Shown one piece after another: positions 1-10,139 of a DNA stretch of 64,000 nt. The stretch is taken from contig CAXAMN010021113.1 in assembly GCA_963970005.1 (NCBI GenBank), forward strand, positions 619,901 to 683,900, given 5' to 3'. A program made the translations under genes and the position numbers. Every line of letters starts with the position of its first letter. Within the stretch, counting starts at the first letter, position 1. The notes under the pieces are model-generated. The model was given only the letters and a program-made list of their open reading frames with translations, ran no database searches and was not told where the DNA came from. Source of the DNA: Durusdinium trenchii. Taxonomy: Eukaryota; Sar; Dinophyceae; Suessiales; Symbiodiniaceae.

Positions 1-1540
1 ATAGGCATCAAAACCATCTCAATTGGCTCAACTGCAGAGTACGACGTCCTCCCAAAAAGCCGCAGAGTACGGGTGCTCGTTGGTCGGGTCCGAAAGACCT
101 ATCCGGGATAGGTGGACCGTTGGATCCCAAGTCTTTCCGAGCCACTCTTGAGAGCTAAGCTGATGGTATGAGAGCTAAGCTACATGCCGGTTGCAGGCTT
201 CAGGCACATGTGCCATTCCCAGAGTAGCGAGTCAATGGGCGATAGTACAGACCAAGCGAGGCGTTGGTTTCGGCCGACGGCATCTTCACTCCTAGGAGCA
301 TTTGACGCGCCAGCAGCCCATCCAGCTGGGCAGCCAAGGGACACCGGAGCAAATCCTACAGACCGCCAAGGCCACAAGCTCCGCCCTCCGCGGGGCGGGC
401 GGCCACCTCTCGCAGGGATGTGGGGTGGGTCTGTTGAAAGATGGGTCCGATACCTGGATCCAGGAGAATCATGAAAACCGACCCTAAGCTGGTAACCGTT
501 GGTCACCAGTGGTTACAAAGACAGAAGAGCTAGACCGCATATATAAGTTCGAGGAATTTTGTGAAGATGGGTGTATAGGCTTGGACTTGCTGAGAGCTTG
601 AAAGCAGAACTATTTGGGCAACAACACATGCTCCTTTCTTGCCGTGACTCGATGAGGATATATTTGTTTAGCACTGTGTCAGTTGATTTCATATAGACTT
701 CAGAATGTATATTAATTCCATTATATTCCTACTAATTAGAGGTCACACTTTCAGGTTGTTGATGAGCAGCTTTCCATAACATCCAAAGAGGAGTTCAAGA
801 ATCATGCTTCACACGGCGATAGTCACTGCAATCACTGTAGTCTTGCAATCAACGAATCAAGAGAACGGTAGCAAGCCTATGTGGTCGCTGCTCGAGAAAC
901 ATCACAAAATTATCGGAAGCAGGAGGGACAGTAGGTTAGGTATATAAGTAATATGAGTGGTTTCAAACACAGAAAAACCCTTCTAAGACCACAACAAAGG
1001 TCTTCATGGGGCTACTCCCTCCCTCCACCCACCGTGGTGAGCCCGTTTAGCCTCGTCGCCAGGCCTGCGCGCGCCGCGCGGGGGCGGTGAGTGGTGTGAT
1101 CTCGCTGGGGCTTAGCTTGAGCAACATGATCCCTTTGGAGGCGCGGTGGGGCAACCCGCGGATCGGATCGCGTTGTTGTTTTCGGTGAAAGGTTGGTGGA
1201 GCGGTGGAGCAGTCGCGGTGAAAGAGGAATCAGGAAGTTTGGATGAAGGTTGGTGAGTGTCGGAGGAACCTGGTTTGGATACATAATAATTATAGGTGTT
1301 GAAATGGCTTTGGATGCCCTGGGATAATCTCTAATTACTAAATTCCATGTAAAAACCGGGTTTAAGCAAACAAAGCACAACATGTCATTGGCAACTTTCC
1401 AACCCCCCAAAGGCACCGAGCTGGAGGCATGCGGGAATGAGACCTCCACCCACAGAAAAGTGGATCAAATGACATAACCCTTTTGGGGGATTCCCGTGGA
1501 TTCCCCACTAAAACAAAAAACAAACAAGTATAAACAAGTG
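1..1540. other. Non-coding stretch, no gene recognised
   Basis: No reading frame here has a recognisable motif or convincing composition. Short open frames near 180-510 lie on both strands over a GC-rich patch and look incidental. A 13-base direct repeat (TGAGAGCTAAGCT) occurs twice near 150-181. The segment 1010-1150 is GC-rich but carries only a proline/arginine-rich minus-strand frame that I do not support as a gene. Confidence 0.5.
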
Positions 1541-1550
1541 GAAAAAAGGT

Positions 1551-1657
1551 TACACTCTGACTCACTAACATGGAAGTGGATGGCATGGTCCCTTGGAAGA
1601 CTACTTTCCTTTACGAACAGGGGGTTTTCCACTTCCATGTTAGTGAGTCGGAGTGTA
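1551..1657. repeat. Long-arm hairpin (29-bp inverted repeat)
   Basis: The left arm at 1551-1579 and the right arm at 1629-1657 are reverse complements with a single mismatch over 29 bases, separated by about 50 bases. The arms contain GACTCACTAACATGGAAGTG and its complement. Outside the arms, runs of G before GATT near 1485 and of C before AAAT near 1700 suggest a larger, weaker outer inverted repeat. A foldback transposon or hairpin-forming RNA source is possible. No protein is implied. Confidence 0.8.
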
Positions 1658-2119
1658 GCCATGGTTAGCCTACGGGTTAGCCTTTATGTTTATGTGACCC
1701 CCAAATAGAGTAGCATTTGTTTGTCTAATTACTATGAAGGAGTTGAAGTAAACATGGAACTGTTTTTTGACGTTGCGTGGCCCCACTGCCTACAATCTGT
1801 GCACCCAGAAAGAAGCACTCAAATTTTGGTCTTCCGCAGCAGCTGAACCAGACAGGGAGATAAAAACAGACGCAATCTTTGAGAAGAGCAAGCAGCAGAT
1901 AGCAGCACAGCAACAAGAGAATTGCTGGGGTCCTCTCCAGTGTGTCCAGTTGATGGGAATTCACGACGATGGCTTCATGATCAGGATCTCCACTAATACA
2001 TCCCTCCTTGCGGCGGGACAGACTCTCCGTGCCACCCAATAAACCTCGATCAAGACATAGTTGGAGCCTTAAAGATACAATAAACATCGATAAACCATGT
2101 TTTATCATACCCAGATACT

Positions 2120-2200
2120 CCATGTCTGTCATATATACATGGACCCCTCAAACCACCCCCAATGTAGGTAAATCTACCAGTCCCATTAGTCGTGTCTGGA
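2120..2200. repeat. Foldback family G, partial copy
   Basis: This segment contains CATGTCTGTCATATATACAT, then ACCCCTCAAACCACCCCCAA, then GTAGGTAAATCTACCAGTCC. These words recur, partly in inverted order, in the foldbacks at 6272-6385 and 24905-25015. It is annotated as a diverged member of that family. Confidence 0.5.
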
Positions 2201-2276
2201 ATATATATTCTTCCGATGTTTCAACACCTCTAAAAGTAAACACATCTGATCAACTGATCAACTCCGCCGCTGCCGA

Positions 2277-2423
2277 GACCCGGGTCCACTGGACACAGAC
2301 CCGGTACTCCTCGCGGGTTACGGCCTCCTGCCGGTGTTCGCTCGGCAGGCCTCGAGCGCGTCCCTGTCCAAGTTCTTTGGCCGCAAGAGCGAAGGTGCGG
2401 ATGCAGAAGTTGGGCAGTGGTGA
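2277..2423 (+). CDS. Hypothetical C-terminal exon
   Basis: An open frame without its own start runs to a TGA at 2421-2423. It begins RDPGPLDTDPVLLAGYGLLP, has a hydrophobic stretch (PVLLAGYGLLPVFA), then a basic FFGRKSEG segment, and ends AEVGQW. GC content is much higher than in the flanks, which is what picks it out. The two competing frames are arginine- and cysteine-rich and read less like protein. It may be the last exon of a membrane-associated protein, or chance. I do not recognise a family. Confidence 0.28.
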   Translation, partial: DPGPLDTDPVLLAGYGLLPVFARQASSASLSKFFGRKSEGADAEVGQW

Positions 2424-2691
2424 AGTGGTGAAGGGCATTTGGAGGACTTAAAGATCTGAAGATCCAGCTGGCTGTGACGTGTTTGGAGTCCCTATCATCC
2501 TGATCGTCACCTGGGACCAGGCCTAACTTATCCCAATGAAGTGACCCAAAAAGGGACCTCAAACGGGGAGATCAAGTTTGGTCACATAATGAACCAGTGA
2601 TCGAAATCTCTGTGATGTGATTCCGTTTGACATGCTAAGACTTCGATGTGACTTCTGTACTGCATGCTCTAGAGGAAGTCCCAGCGGCATC

Positions 2692-2772
2692 CCCTAGGGA
2701 TCCACTGCAGGTGCAGTGATGTGTTCGACACTGAGACATGAGACGGTGCCTGGGCCCGGGTCCAGTCGTAGG
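2692..2772. repeat. Foldback family A, decayed copy
   Basis: It starts with CCCCTAGGGATCCACTGCAG and ends with GGTCCAGTCGTAGGA, matching the outer words of the complete family A elements (for example 3341-3449), and shares the TGATGTGTTCGACACTG core with the copy at 6151-6251. The inner arms are eroded. Confidence 0.6.
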
Positions 2773-2829
2773 ATGGCTTTTGGGATCAAAGATGAATTCC
2801 CAGGTTTTGCCTTGTCACCAGTCCGAATG

Positions 2830-2945
2830 TGGCGCCACAATTCATCAGGATTGGTCACCTACAAACATTCACTCATGCCGCTGCCTGTGGGCAAAGCTGC
2901 GCGGTGGCGAAAGGTGATGCAACTGCTGGACATGTTCCAACAAGA
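2830..2945 (+). pseudogene. Degenerate PPR exon
   Basis: In frame from 2851 the sequence reads LVTYKHSLMPLPVGKAARW and then RKVMQLLDMFQQ. This is a PPR helix A/helix B pair with the helix A part corrupted. The same DNA, better preserved, occurs at 41326-41450, where it reads LVTYNCTISACGKAAQW and RKVMQLLEELEMLQQ. Comparison shows an extra base before the TTGGTC word and an altered stretch in helix A in this copy. PPR proteins bind organellar RNA and act in its editing, splicing or stability. This copy is probably non-functional. A lysine/arginine-rich frame follows (about 3040-3110). Confidence 0.6.
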
Positions 2946-3340
2946 TGTGCCCACTAAGTCCCGGATGTCGTCACGTTTCCTCCCACAAGAGTCACTCTCC
3001 GAGTCCGCCAAACACCGCTCGTCGGTTGGCCAGGAGCAGCAAGCAAAGAGAAAGGCGAAAAGCCCCAAGAAAAGGCGAAGGCGAAGCCCAAAGAGGCAGT
3101 CGATGGCGGCTTTCAGACGAAACGGAACGAAGATGTGTGAGCATGGGGATATCCTTAGCATGTGTGATATCCTCCTCTTGTTTTATGGTCAACGGCGCTG
3201 TTCATTCGAAGGCTCAAGATAGCTGAGGAGGACGTTCACACACTCCGATCGTTCTGGGCCAGATCGTTCTGGGCCAGATGGCTGTGGAACACCGTCCGGA
3301 TAGATGGTCCTTGTTCTGGCTGTTTTCTCTTACCCTAGGG

Positions 3341-3449
3341 CCCTAGGGATCGAAGTACCTTCTCAGGTACGGTGATTGCAGGCACTGTTATGTAGGTGCC
3401 AGGAGGGTCCAGTCGTACCTTCTGAGAAGGTACGACTGGATCCCTAGGG
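3341..3449. repeat. Foldback family A, complete copy
   Basis: The element is bounded by CCCTAGGGATC and its complement GATCCCTAGGG. The inner arms contain GTACCTTCTCAGG on the left. On the right, 3410-3438 is itself a near-perfect 29-base palindrome (14-base arms, CAGTCGTACCTTCT). The central part contains GGCACTGTTATGTAGGTGCC, another small inverted repeat. No open frame is present, so it is MITE-like in size and form. Confidence 0.8.
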
Positions 3450-3846
3450 TTAGTTGTTCACCAGCTCCGACAGGACCAGAGGTTTTTAGTGCCAGCGACA
3501 ATACATATTAGGAATATTTAGGAATACTTCCACACCCGGAAAGAATCGCGGAGTTGCTTGTTGGCCAGCTGTGCCGTCGCAGGCGAACCTTTTGGGTGCT
3601 TGCTTTGCTCGAGCAGCGGTTTGGGTGCCCGATCTGCGCACAAATCGCTCCAAAGGTGGAGTTCCTCCCATGTCATCCCACTCAGAATTGCCTTTGCCGG
3701 GACCTGCCTTGAGGTAAAGGGTCAGACCTGAGATGTAGGTGGGCGAGTCTGGAGGGTCTGGATTCGTACGAGGTAGGGTGGATTTCAGGGAATCCTTGTT
3801 CCATCTTGTTCCCAAAGGATGGGGGGTTCTCTGGGAAGCTTACGCG

Positions 3847-3943
3847 TTCCTGGAGTCTCAAAGTACCTCGCAAAATGGGTACAAGTACCTGTTTCTTTGG
3901 CGTCATGTTCCATTTCCTGAGGTACTTGAAGTCGGGTCCAGGT
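3847..3943. repeat. Foldback family B, complete copy
   Basis: The left arm runs TTCCTGGAGTCTCAAAGTAC then CTCGCAAAATGGGTACAAG. The right arm runs CATTTCCTGAGGTACTTGAA then GTCGGGTCCAGG. The two arms are imperfect reverse complements of each other. The same word order recurs at 13025, 38304, 54084 and 54855. Confidence 0.7.
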
Positions 3944-4102
3944 TTGTACTGGGTCATCAAGGCATCAGTCTTTGGGCAATACGAATTGATGTTCCGCCGT
4001 TAAGAGGGGCTCTGGATGGGAGTCCCGGCTTCCGTGACGAAAAATTGACGACGATGCCCTGCCAGGTACGACGGACTTGGTTTTCGTTTTGATGTACTTC
4101 GT

Positions 4103-4196
4103 TATCCCTACACCTCCAAGTACCTCTGAAGGTATCTAGACCCTCCAAAGCCCACCCCAAACACCTTCTCAGAAGGTACTTGGAGGCCTAGGGTAT
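4103..4196. repeat. Foldback family A, subtype A3
   Basis: The arms are CCTACACCTCCAAGTACCTC and CAGAAGGTACTTGGAGGCCT. The centre is ACCCTCCAAAGCCCACCCCA. A close twin lies at 26251-26340 in the same orientation and an inverted twin at 39205-39298, so this is a recently active or recently duplicated subtype. Confidence 0.75.
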
Positions 4197-4450
4197 TTGA
4201 TGTCCCTTTCCCTTTGTTTTTGGCACGGAGGCACCATGGCTTGTGAGGATCTGTTGGTTCATAGACTCAACCAACGGCCTGGTCTGGAAAGCGTCCTGGC
4301 CATCTTTGAAAAGGGAACGGCCTCGGTCCACCTCGTAATGTTTGGGTGCTGTGGTCTGTGAAAAAGACAAAGCCAACCCACCTAACCTGACATTTCAGTC
4401 CTCGTCAGAATACACAATTTACTCCTAACTATTGTTTTGATAATTTTTAT

Positions 4451-5044
4451 ATGTTGTTTTGCACGTCCAAAAAATATCAGCAGAATTCCAAGCAGTTTGC
4501 ACCCATCCGGCTATACATTACGCCTCATGTTGCCTCATCATTGGGTGTACAATTGGGAAGCGCTGCAAAACATAGTTATGTTTGCGCAAATGACTGGAAG
4601 ATTCAACCATTAGTCATGAAATTGCCTTCACCTTATTCCCAGTGGCGTGCAAACACACACTATGAGACGACAACCAATGCATCCTTCCGGGGAACCGTCC
4701 CGACCGTCAGTCATTGTTTACACGGTGGTGCTGAATTCTTCTGCAAGCTTCGAAGGGAGACCCACTTAGTGGATCAAAGCATGTACCAAGAGTTGTACCA
4801 AGACCAAAAAGCTGGAGTTCCATGTGCCGCACGGATTCGGGATTTGGGGGTGCCCCCATTCTCCAATCACTTGGGGTCCAAAAGAGAGGGAAGACCTGGA
4901 TCTGACCGACCTATAGGGCACCTGGACCGACCTATAGGGCACCTGGACCGACCTATGGGGCACCTGGAGCGGCCGCACTTCACGAAAGGTAGCCTGGTAA
5001 GGACTACCTTGAGTTTGCTTTGCGAAGCAAAGGGACTGGCTTGA
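4451..5044 (+). CDS. Open reading frame of unknown status with heptapeptide repeat
   Basis: This is a 197-codon open frame with no recognised domain. Near its C-terminus it contains three tandem heptads (DRPIGHL, DRPIGHL, DRPMGHL), encoded by the 21-bp tandem repeat at 4904-4966. Because the repeat period is a multiple of three, it keeps any frame open on both strands; the complement gives QVPYRSV heptads. The amino-acid mix upstream is unremarkable and there is no sign of exon borders. I rate it more likely incidental than real. Confidence 0.2.
   Translation: MLFCTSKKYQQNSKQFAPIRLYITPHVASSLGVQLGSAAKHSYVCANDWKIQPLVMKLPSPYSQWRANTHYETTTNASFRGTVPTVSHCLHGGAEFFCKLRRETHLVDQSMYQELYQDQKAGVPCAARIRDLGVPPFSNHLGSKREGRPGSDRPIGHLDRPIGHLDRPMGHLERPHFTKGSLVRTTLSLLCEAKGLA
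4904..4966. repeat. 21-bp tandem repeat, three units
   Basis: The unit is GACCGACCTATAGGGCACCT followed by G, occupying 4904-4924, 4925-4945 and 4946-4966. Only one base differs in the third unit (ATGGGG for ATAGGG), indicating recent expansion. Confidence 0.9.
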
Positions 5045-5094
5045 GAGCTTGCTCGGGACTAAAGATTGGTAGATCAATGTCTAACACCCCCACC

Positions 5095-5720
5095 CCCCCC
5101 CTCCCCTCGTCGCCAGCACTACTAGCATTCTGGACATAAGGTGAAGTCATGCGCTTGGCAGTCACAGCAGTACGACGCTGGCCATGAGGTTGCGCAATAC
5201 AGCACGAACCCTGCGCAATGAGGTCGCGCAATGCGGCTTCGATGCCGCGCGTGCGCACCCGGCAGCCTGACACAGCGCGTGCTGCGTTCACAGACCATAT
5301 TGCTCGACACCAACGAGCATCGATGCAACACAGCCTCTCTGCAAAGCCCCGTGGAGAAACCCCCCGCGTCGCGGAACACCATTCGACTCAGCCTTATACC
5401 CTAGCGTGGCGAAATCTTACCGCATCGTGGAGCACACCCACCATAGCGTGAGGTCCATCCCTGGGAGTACCGGCCGCGCCCCTCGAGCACTATCCTTACA
5501 AGGGGGTTAACTCACTGAGTCACTGCGGCTTCGACGCAACGCGTGCAGGCCTGTAATCCTGACACAGTGCGTGCAGCTGTGGGACCATAGCTGGTACACA
5601 TGCGAGCGTTTACGCATTGCGACTTTTACGCGCGCCTGTTTTCACACACCTATACACAAACGAGCGTCGACGCAACGCAGCCTCTCTGCAGAGCCGTGTG
5701 GCGCAATCTGACCGCAACGG
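5095..5720. repeat. GC-rich block with internal direct duplication
   Basis: After a C-rich tract at 5088-5105 the composition shifts to a GCG-rich style. Two related segments, roughly 5228-5350 and 5524-5700, share TGCGGCTTCGA, CCTGACACAG followed by GCGTGC, ACGAGCRTCGAYGCAAC and CAGCCTCTCTGCA. They differ by many substitutions and an insertion, so the duplication is old. Open frames here are short and occur on both strands; I do not support them as genes. Confidence 0.65.
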
Positions 5721-6028
5721 TGTTCCTCTTGAGCCTTCTTGTGCTCTCTGGCTTTGTTGGTTTGATCGATGATTGACCAAGGGGCACGTTCCTGAAACAC
5801 CGGAGACAGTCCCTCACCAGAAAAGGTCCGGACAGCTACCCGGTCCGTCTCTACCTTTCTTTTTTCCCCGCTCAAGTGAGAGCAAGGAAGGTTTGGAGAA
5901 TAGCCTACGCCGACCCATGCCGACCCTATAGATTCTGTGCAAAGCCACCAGGTTTTACAGGGTTTTTAGACCTGCAGGGAGGGATCAATTGTTCGGAATT
6001 GCCTCAGTGAGGGGAACAACAAACACAT

Positions 6029-6105
6029 TCCTGGTTCTTCCAAGTGACCTTTTCATCCCCGGCTTGAGGTCACTTCTATAGGCCTATTTGACAAGGTCAC
6101 GAACT
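6029..6105. repeat. Foldback family C copy
   Basis: It contains CCTGGTTCTTCCAAGTGACC on the left, an internal GAGGTCACTT word, and AAGGTCACGAA on the right. This is the AAGTGACC/GGTCACTT signature of the family also present at 18565, 43668, 53205 and 53375. The right arm is shortened. Confidence 0.6.
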
Positions 6106-6150
6106 GTCAACAGCAGTCTGCAAGACGTCTGAGCAACAGATGGTCCTGGA

Positions 6151-6251
6151 CCACATACCCTTTGAGGTACGGTGATGTGTTCGACACTGTTAGGTGCCCT
6201 GGTCGGGTCCAGTCGTACCTTCTGAGGTTCGGTACGACTCGATCCCTATGG
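6151..6251. repeat. Foldback family A copy
   Basis: It runs from CCACATACCCTTTGAGGTAC through TGATGTGTTCGACACTGTTA to GGTACGACTCGATCCCTATG. Word order matches 3341-3449 and 23571-23687, with reduced complementarity of the outer arms. Confidence 0.65.
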
Positions 6252-6271
6252 ATCTGGAGTTGGATTATCTT

Positions 6272-6385
6272 GGATCCCTATCCCAAACACTCCATGGGAC
6301 TGCCATATATGACATTGACCCCTGAAACCACCCCAACTGATCGGCATGTATGGCAGTCCCATGGGTCGTGTCTGGGTCTTGGATC
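6272..6385. repeat. Foldback family G, strong hairpin
   Basis: The left arm CCATGGGACTGCCATATATG (6292-6311) is complementary to the right arm at 6345-6364 with one mismatch. Outside, GGATCC..A.CCCA.ACAC on the left is echoed in complement on the right, giving an outer stem. The loop carries ACCCCTGAAACCACCCCAAC, shared with 2120-2200. Confidence 0.75.
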
Positions 6386-6584
6386 CCTATGGATTCATCG
6401 TTCTGTCGGTTCAACGTTTCGGGAGCCTAGGCTGCCCAGCGAGCGAGTTCCGACCAGCAAAAGGTGGGGAGGGTGACCGGACGACGCGGAGAGGATGCAG
6501 ACCGGACGCGGACGCTTTTGGAGGCGGTATGCCATTGAAAGACCTCGGAAGGGGTTTTGGAGAAAGTATTTGTTTTTACAGTAA

Positions 6585-6827
6585 TTGGTTCTAGGCCTAG
6601 GTGTTCTCAAGAAAAGAAGTCAGGGTCGTTTTGGGATGTTTTTGGCACTCTCCCGACTCCACACGGCACCCTTTCTGGAGGCGCTAGGAACGGACCAGCT
6701 AGGAGTAGTAGATTGCCTTGCAGAACTTGGAACTTTTGAGGCTCCAGAAGTGGACGAGGGTGTTTTGGCGGAGCTCCCGCTGAACATCCAGCAGGACAGT
6801 TTTCGTCGCCTTCGTCGCCGACAGTGA
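6585..6827 (+). CDS. Hypothetical exon-like open frame
   Basis: The frame ends at a TGA at 6825-6827. Its C-terminal two thirds read smoothly: LGVVDCLAELGTFEAPEVDE, then GVLAELPLNIQQDSF, then RRLRRRQ. The acidic-hydrophobic alternation followed by a basic tail resembles genuine protein more than the competing frames do. No family is recognised, no initiating context is clear, and a 5' exon border would be expected upstream. Low confidence. Confidence 0.25.
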   Translation: MVLGLGVLKKRSQGRFGMFLALSRLHTAPFLEALGTDQLGVVDCLAELGTFEAPEVDEGVLAELPLNIQQDSFRRLRRRQ

Positions 6828-6829
6828 TC

Positions 6830-7790
6830 CGCCACCATTTCCAGACTCAAAGGGTTAGGGGATTGTTTCAATCGTTTAAAACATGCTCGAGATACATGAG
6901 ATACAACATTTTCCAGGGTGTGCATCTGCAGCGGCAGATTTGTCACATTTTGTCACCAAGTGTTGTTTTTGCCCAGGAGATTCTGAGAGAGCTGGGCCAG
7001 GAGCGGGAGCAAGCGGATCGTGAAGCACAATCATGCACATCAACCATTTAGCATCAACCTACATCATCGGAAGGTATTTGGATCCCTATGGTCCCCATGA
7101 AGTTTGCAGCGTGAATGGCTGTCCTGCTCTCTTCTGGATTTCAGGTGGACACCGATATATTTCCAGGTGAATGTTGAATCCTTTCTTGAGGCCAGGCTGT
7201 TGCTTTGGTCCGGCCAGGAGCCCAAGTTGAAGAAGCTCCGTTGTGATGTCGTGGAGATTGATGCGTGATGCGGTCGGCCGCGGTCACAGGTGTGTTTTCG
7301 CGTGTAGGCGCGCGTAGGCACGTGCACACGGGGGTATCCCGTAGCTATGGCATGGGATCGCTTATAGCCTTTCACCTCTTTGAGGATCGCGCCGTGCGAC
7401 CAAAAGAAGCGAGGAAGGCACCTGGTTTTGGGCGCCTGGCTTTTAGGGCATGCAGCATGTGATTGATGAATGTGGTGATTCCCAAAGTAAGCTTTCTTTA
7501 GTGCATATTATACTTCTGATTCTATGGTTTGTTGCTCCCGGGCCAACTCAAAGGTCCAACAGTCAGGTCGGGACACTCGGTTCGGGCCACTTGGGTGGGG
7601 TCGGTCGGGACTTGGAGGTCTCATTCCGCGCCAGGGACGTTCAAGTCCTTTCGTGGTCTTCATGCTGTTCAGATTTGTTCAGTATAGATCAGGCATGATT
7701 GGTCGGCAATCCTCCAGCCAAAGGCCTCAGGGACGTTATATTCTATATTAAGAATTATTAAGATATTATAAGTGAACTTGAAATCTACTG
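6830..7790. other. Non-coding stretch
   Basis: No supported gene. There is a GC-rich island near 7260-7340 (GCGCGTAGGCACGTGCACAC) and an AT-rich close at 7735-7790. Short frames on both strands overlap one another and lack motifs. Confidence 0.45.
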
Positions 7791-7791
7791 C

Positions 7792-8154
7792 TTGACCATC
7801 TTGAACTTCATTGATGAACTATCCATTTCTATCCCATCTTCTCTCTCCATCTTCGCTGCTGATGGCCGTCCACCCCGGTGGTCTACGCTCTTCACCGGAA
7901 AACGACGAATTCCTCGGAAAGTCCACGAAGCCGACGCCGACGGTTCAATCCACTTCGTCTCTCCCCAGGGCAGCGATCTAACTGGGAGCGTCCAAAGAGA
8001 GATGACAAGAACGTCACGAATTCTCAGAGTCAATGGAAGTCAGTTCGGTTCATTTCCATGGGAGGATATATCAATGCAGGAGACCATTCAACTTGCGAAA
8101 GAGATGCCTTTGCAGCATGAAAAGGCAAGGTTGGCCGCTCCGCCATTGGCTTAA
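7792..8154 (+). CDS. Hypothetical open frame, 120 codons
   Basis: An uninterrupted frame ends at TAA 8152-8154. The inner part reads TLFTGKRRIPRKVHEADADG, SIHFVSPQGSDLTGSVQREM and ISMQETIQLAKEMPLQHEKA, which has balanced composition. A second frame over the same DNA (about 7878-8120) also reads plausibly and is richer in arginine, so the choice of frame is unsure. No domain is recognised. Confidence 0.25.
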   Translation: MTILNFIDELSISIPSSLSIFAADGRPPRWSTLFTGKRRIPRKVHEADADGSIHFVSPQGSDLTGSVQREMTRTSRILRVNGSQFGSFPWEDISMQETIQLAKEMPLQHEKARLAAPPLA

Positions 8155-8257
8155 ACATCCTTGAAGATACTTTGGTGGTGTTGCAGCTGCAGGCTGCAGG
8201 GGCCCAAAAGGTACAGTAGTCATTGCAGGTCTAGGCCGGGCCATGTAGACAGGCAGA

Positions 8258-8698
8258 ATGTCATGGTGCCTATATATAGTGACCGACTCCGGATCCATGC
8301 AAAATGTAAACCCGCCTTTCAAACGCAGCAACCCAACTCTGCAGAATCTGGAGTGGCGTTGGAACCAGCAACCGAACTCTGCTCAAGCACAACGATGCCC
8401 TCGGTCTGGGCCCTCCTTTTCCGCCGATGTGGGTTGTCCATCGCGGAGCTTTGCTCTCCAAAACCTTCCCAACCCGCAAACCCAGCCAGCCGACCTCCAA
8501 ACGCGAGTGGTGCGATGGTTCTCCCCAGCCGTGCCAACCGAAGCCCGGACGGAAAGCGTGGAAGAACGCGGTGCCATGGATGCAACTGCAACTGAGCTGG
8601 ACTTTGAGGCATTTGAAGAGATCAGCTATGCCACTTGGCATGTCCTTGGGCCGCTGCCGAGGTTCCTGGCAGCTTGTACAAGTGCGATTCAGCATTGA
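8258..8698 (+). CDS. Hypothetical open frame, acidic C-terminus
   Basis: The frame closes at TGA 8696-8698. From about 8480 it has good composition: QPADLQTRVVRWFSPAVPTE, ARTESVEERGAMDATATELD, then FEAFEEISYATWHVLGPLPR and FLAACTSAIQH. The N-terminal part is glutamine/asparagine/proline-rich and may not be coding. It could be a terminal exon of a larger + strand gene. A minus-strand frame over the same bases is longer in places but cysteine/histidine-rich and is taken as a shadow. No family is recognised. Confidence 0.3.
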   Translation: MSWCLYIVTDSGSMQNVNPPFKRSNPTLQNLEWRWNQQPNSAQAQRCPRSGPSFSADVGCPSRSFALQNLPNPQTQPADLQTRVVRWFSPAVPTEARTESVEERGAMDATATELDFEAFEEISYATWHVLGPLPRFLAACTSAIQH

Positions 8699-8699
8699 C

Positions 8700-10030
8700 A
8701 GGTGTTTTCAAGCAGACATTGTTAATATGTATACATTAAGTACCTTGAAAGGCACATCATGTACTACTCAATGCCCACTTTGGACCACAGTCCGAGGATC
8801 AGTCAGTTGATGGGCATTTGTTTCAGCACGGGTCTTATGAGCTGCATCCGGTGACTCCCCGGACGCCTCCCCACCAGCCGCTGGCTCCCCGCGGAACGCC
8901 GCGCTCCTCCGCCTTCGCGTTCCGCTGAGGATCACCTGATTGAATCCCTCAATGCGGGGAGTGCCCAGAATCGACGGAGGGAACTGGTAGGTTTGTGTCG
9001 GCGCGGACTGAGGTGATCCGTGGACCTTGAACCCAGACATGACCTCCTTGGGTAGTTGATCCTCCAAAACAGGGGTCACTCAGGTTCTAGGGAGGAGTAA
9101 AATCTATCTCCAGGGCCCCAAGTACCTCTGTTTTGGGGGTGCCAGAAGGGTCTGTGCCCACCTTTTGAGGATGTGGGACAGGAACCCTACATTATACGAT
9201 GCCGACCTACCTTTCAGCTGCCCTATGTTGCCAAGTGTTTGAATCCAATTTCGACATACCTTCAACATAACTGGTGACCTTCGGAGAGCAGAAACTGGTT
9301 TTTCAGAAACGATGCTCAATGATCTCGAGTGATCGCAGTCTTTTCCTATCAACAGGATGGGGATGGTTATCACATGATATCACTTTGCACTTCTGGTTCC
9401 GACTGTCAAGGAGAAGGTGCTTTCCGGGAAGGTTCTGACTTTGTGAAGAAGCTCCATTGACTTTTGGTCTATAGATAGACAACCTACCCCGGAAGAGTGC
9501 GGCCCGTCTGAATGTGAAAAGAATCAAACAAATACAGGAGATTCTAAGCCAAAGCTTTCGTTTCAGAGAGTAAATTTGCTGGAACCATCGCACAGTGAGG
9601 GGCCAAAGTTTCAGGGTAGTGTTAGATTAAATGTGAGGAGTCACTGGGATAGCTCGCAGATAACCCGATTTACTTATCAATGAGTGTGTGTGTGCCTTAT
9701 GAACTGTGGACGAACTGGCTGGCATTGGTGGGGGAGCCAAGTTTGTGAGCTTTGGAGCGCTGACATGCTGCCATTCCTGAGCGTGACACAGGTGGAACAA
9801 AAGGCGCAGAGCCGGCTGGCGAAAGAGCTGGCGCAGGCCTGCGACATGAGGCCCATCCTGCGACGAGAAAGACGGGGCTTTGGGGCCACTTGCGGAGGAG
9901 TTGTCACAGGTTTGGGCGTGCAGGTTTGGGTGGCACGCCAAACATCATAATATATATAGTTATATATATAGTTATATATCGTATCTAGTTTCTGACCTCT
10001 TGACAGTAAGAAGTCCCCGTTTTTCTCTCC
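8700..10030. other. Mostly non-coding, family E element and AT repeat
   Basis: 9115-9190 carries words (CTGTTTTGGGGGTGCC, ACCTTTTGAGGATGTGGGAC) that recur inverted at 62110-62215; I call this family E. 9949-9980 is a TATATATAGT tandem repeat. A + frame at about 9770-9950 (LAKELAQACDMRPILRRERR) is alanine/arginine-rich and unconvincing. No gene is supported. Confidence 0.45.
9949..9980. repeat. TATATATAGT tandem repeat
   Basis: About three units of TATATATAGT lie side by side in an AT-rich patch, directly after a possible C-terminus and before the T/A-rich 10030-10080 region. Confidence 0.85.
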
Positions 10031-10139
10031 ACGCTTGCCTTTAATATCATTCTGTATCTATATAATGTCATCTATGTTTAATACTGACTTTGGGGGTATG
10101 CACGTCCATATGGCTGTGGGTCATGGCGCTCAAACTACC

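Noticed and set aside
3205-3225. GGCTCAAG as a relic of the dinoflagellate spliced leader
   Set aside because: Only eight bases match; the preceding part does not resemble the leader, so this is chance. No better relic was seen by eye in the window.
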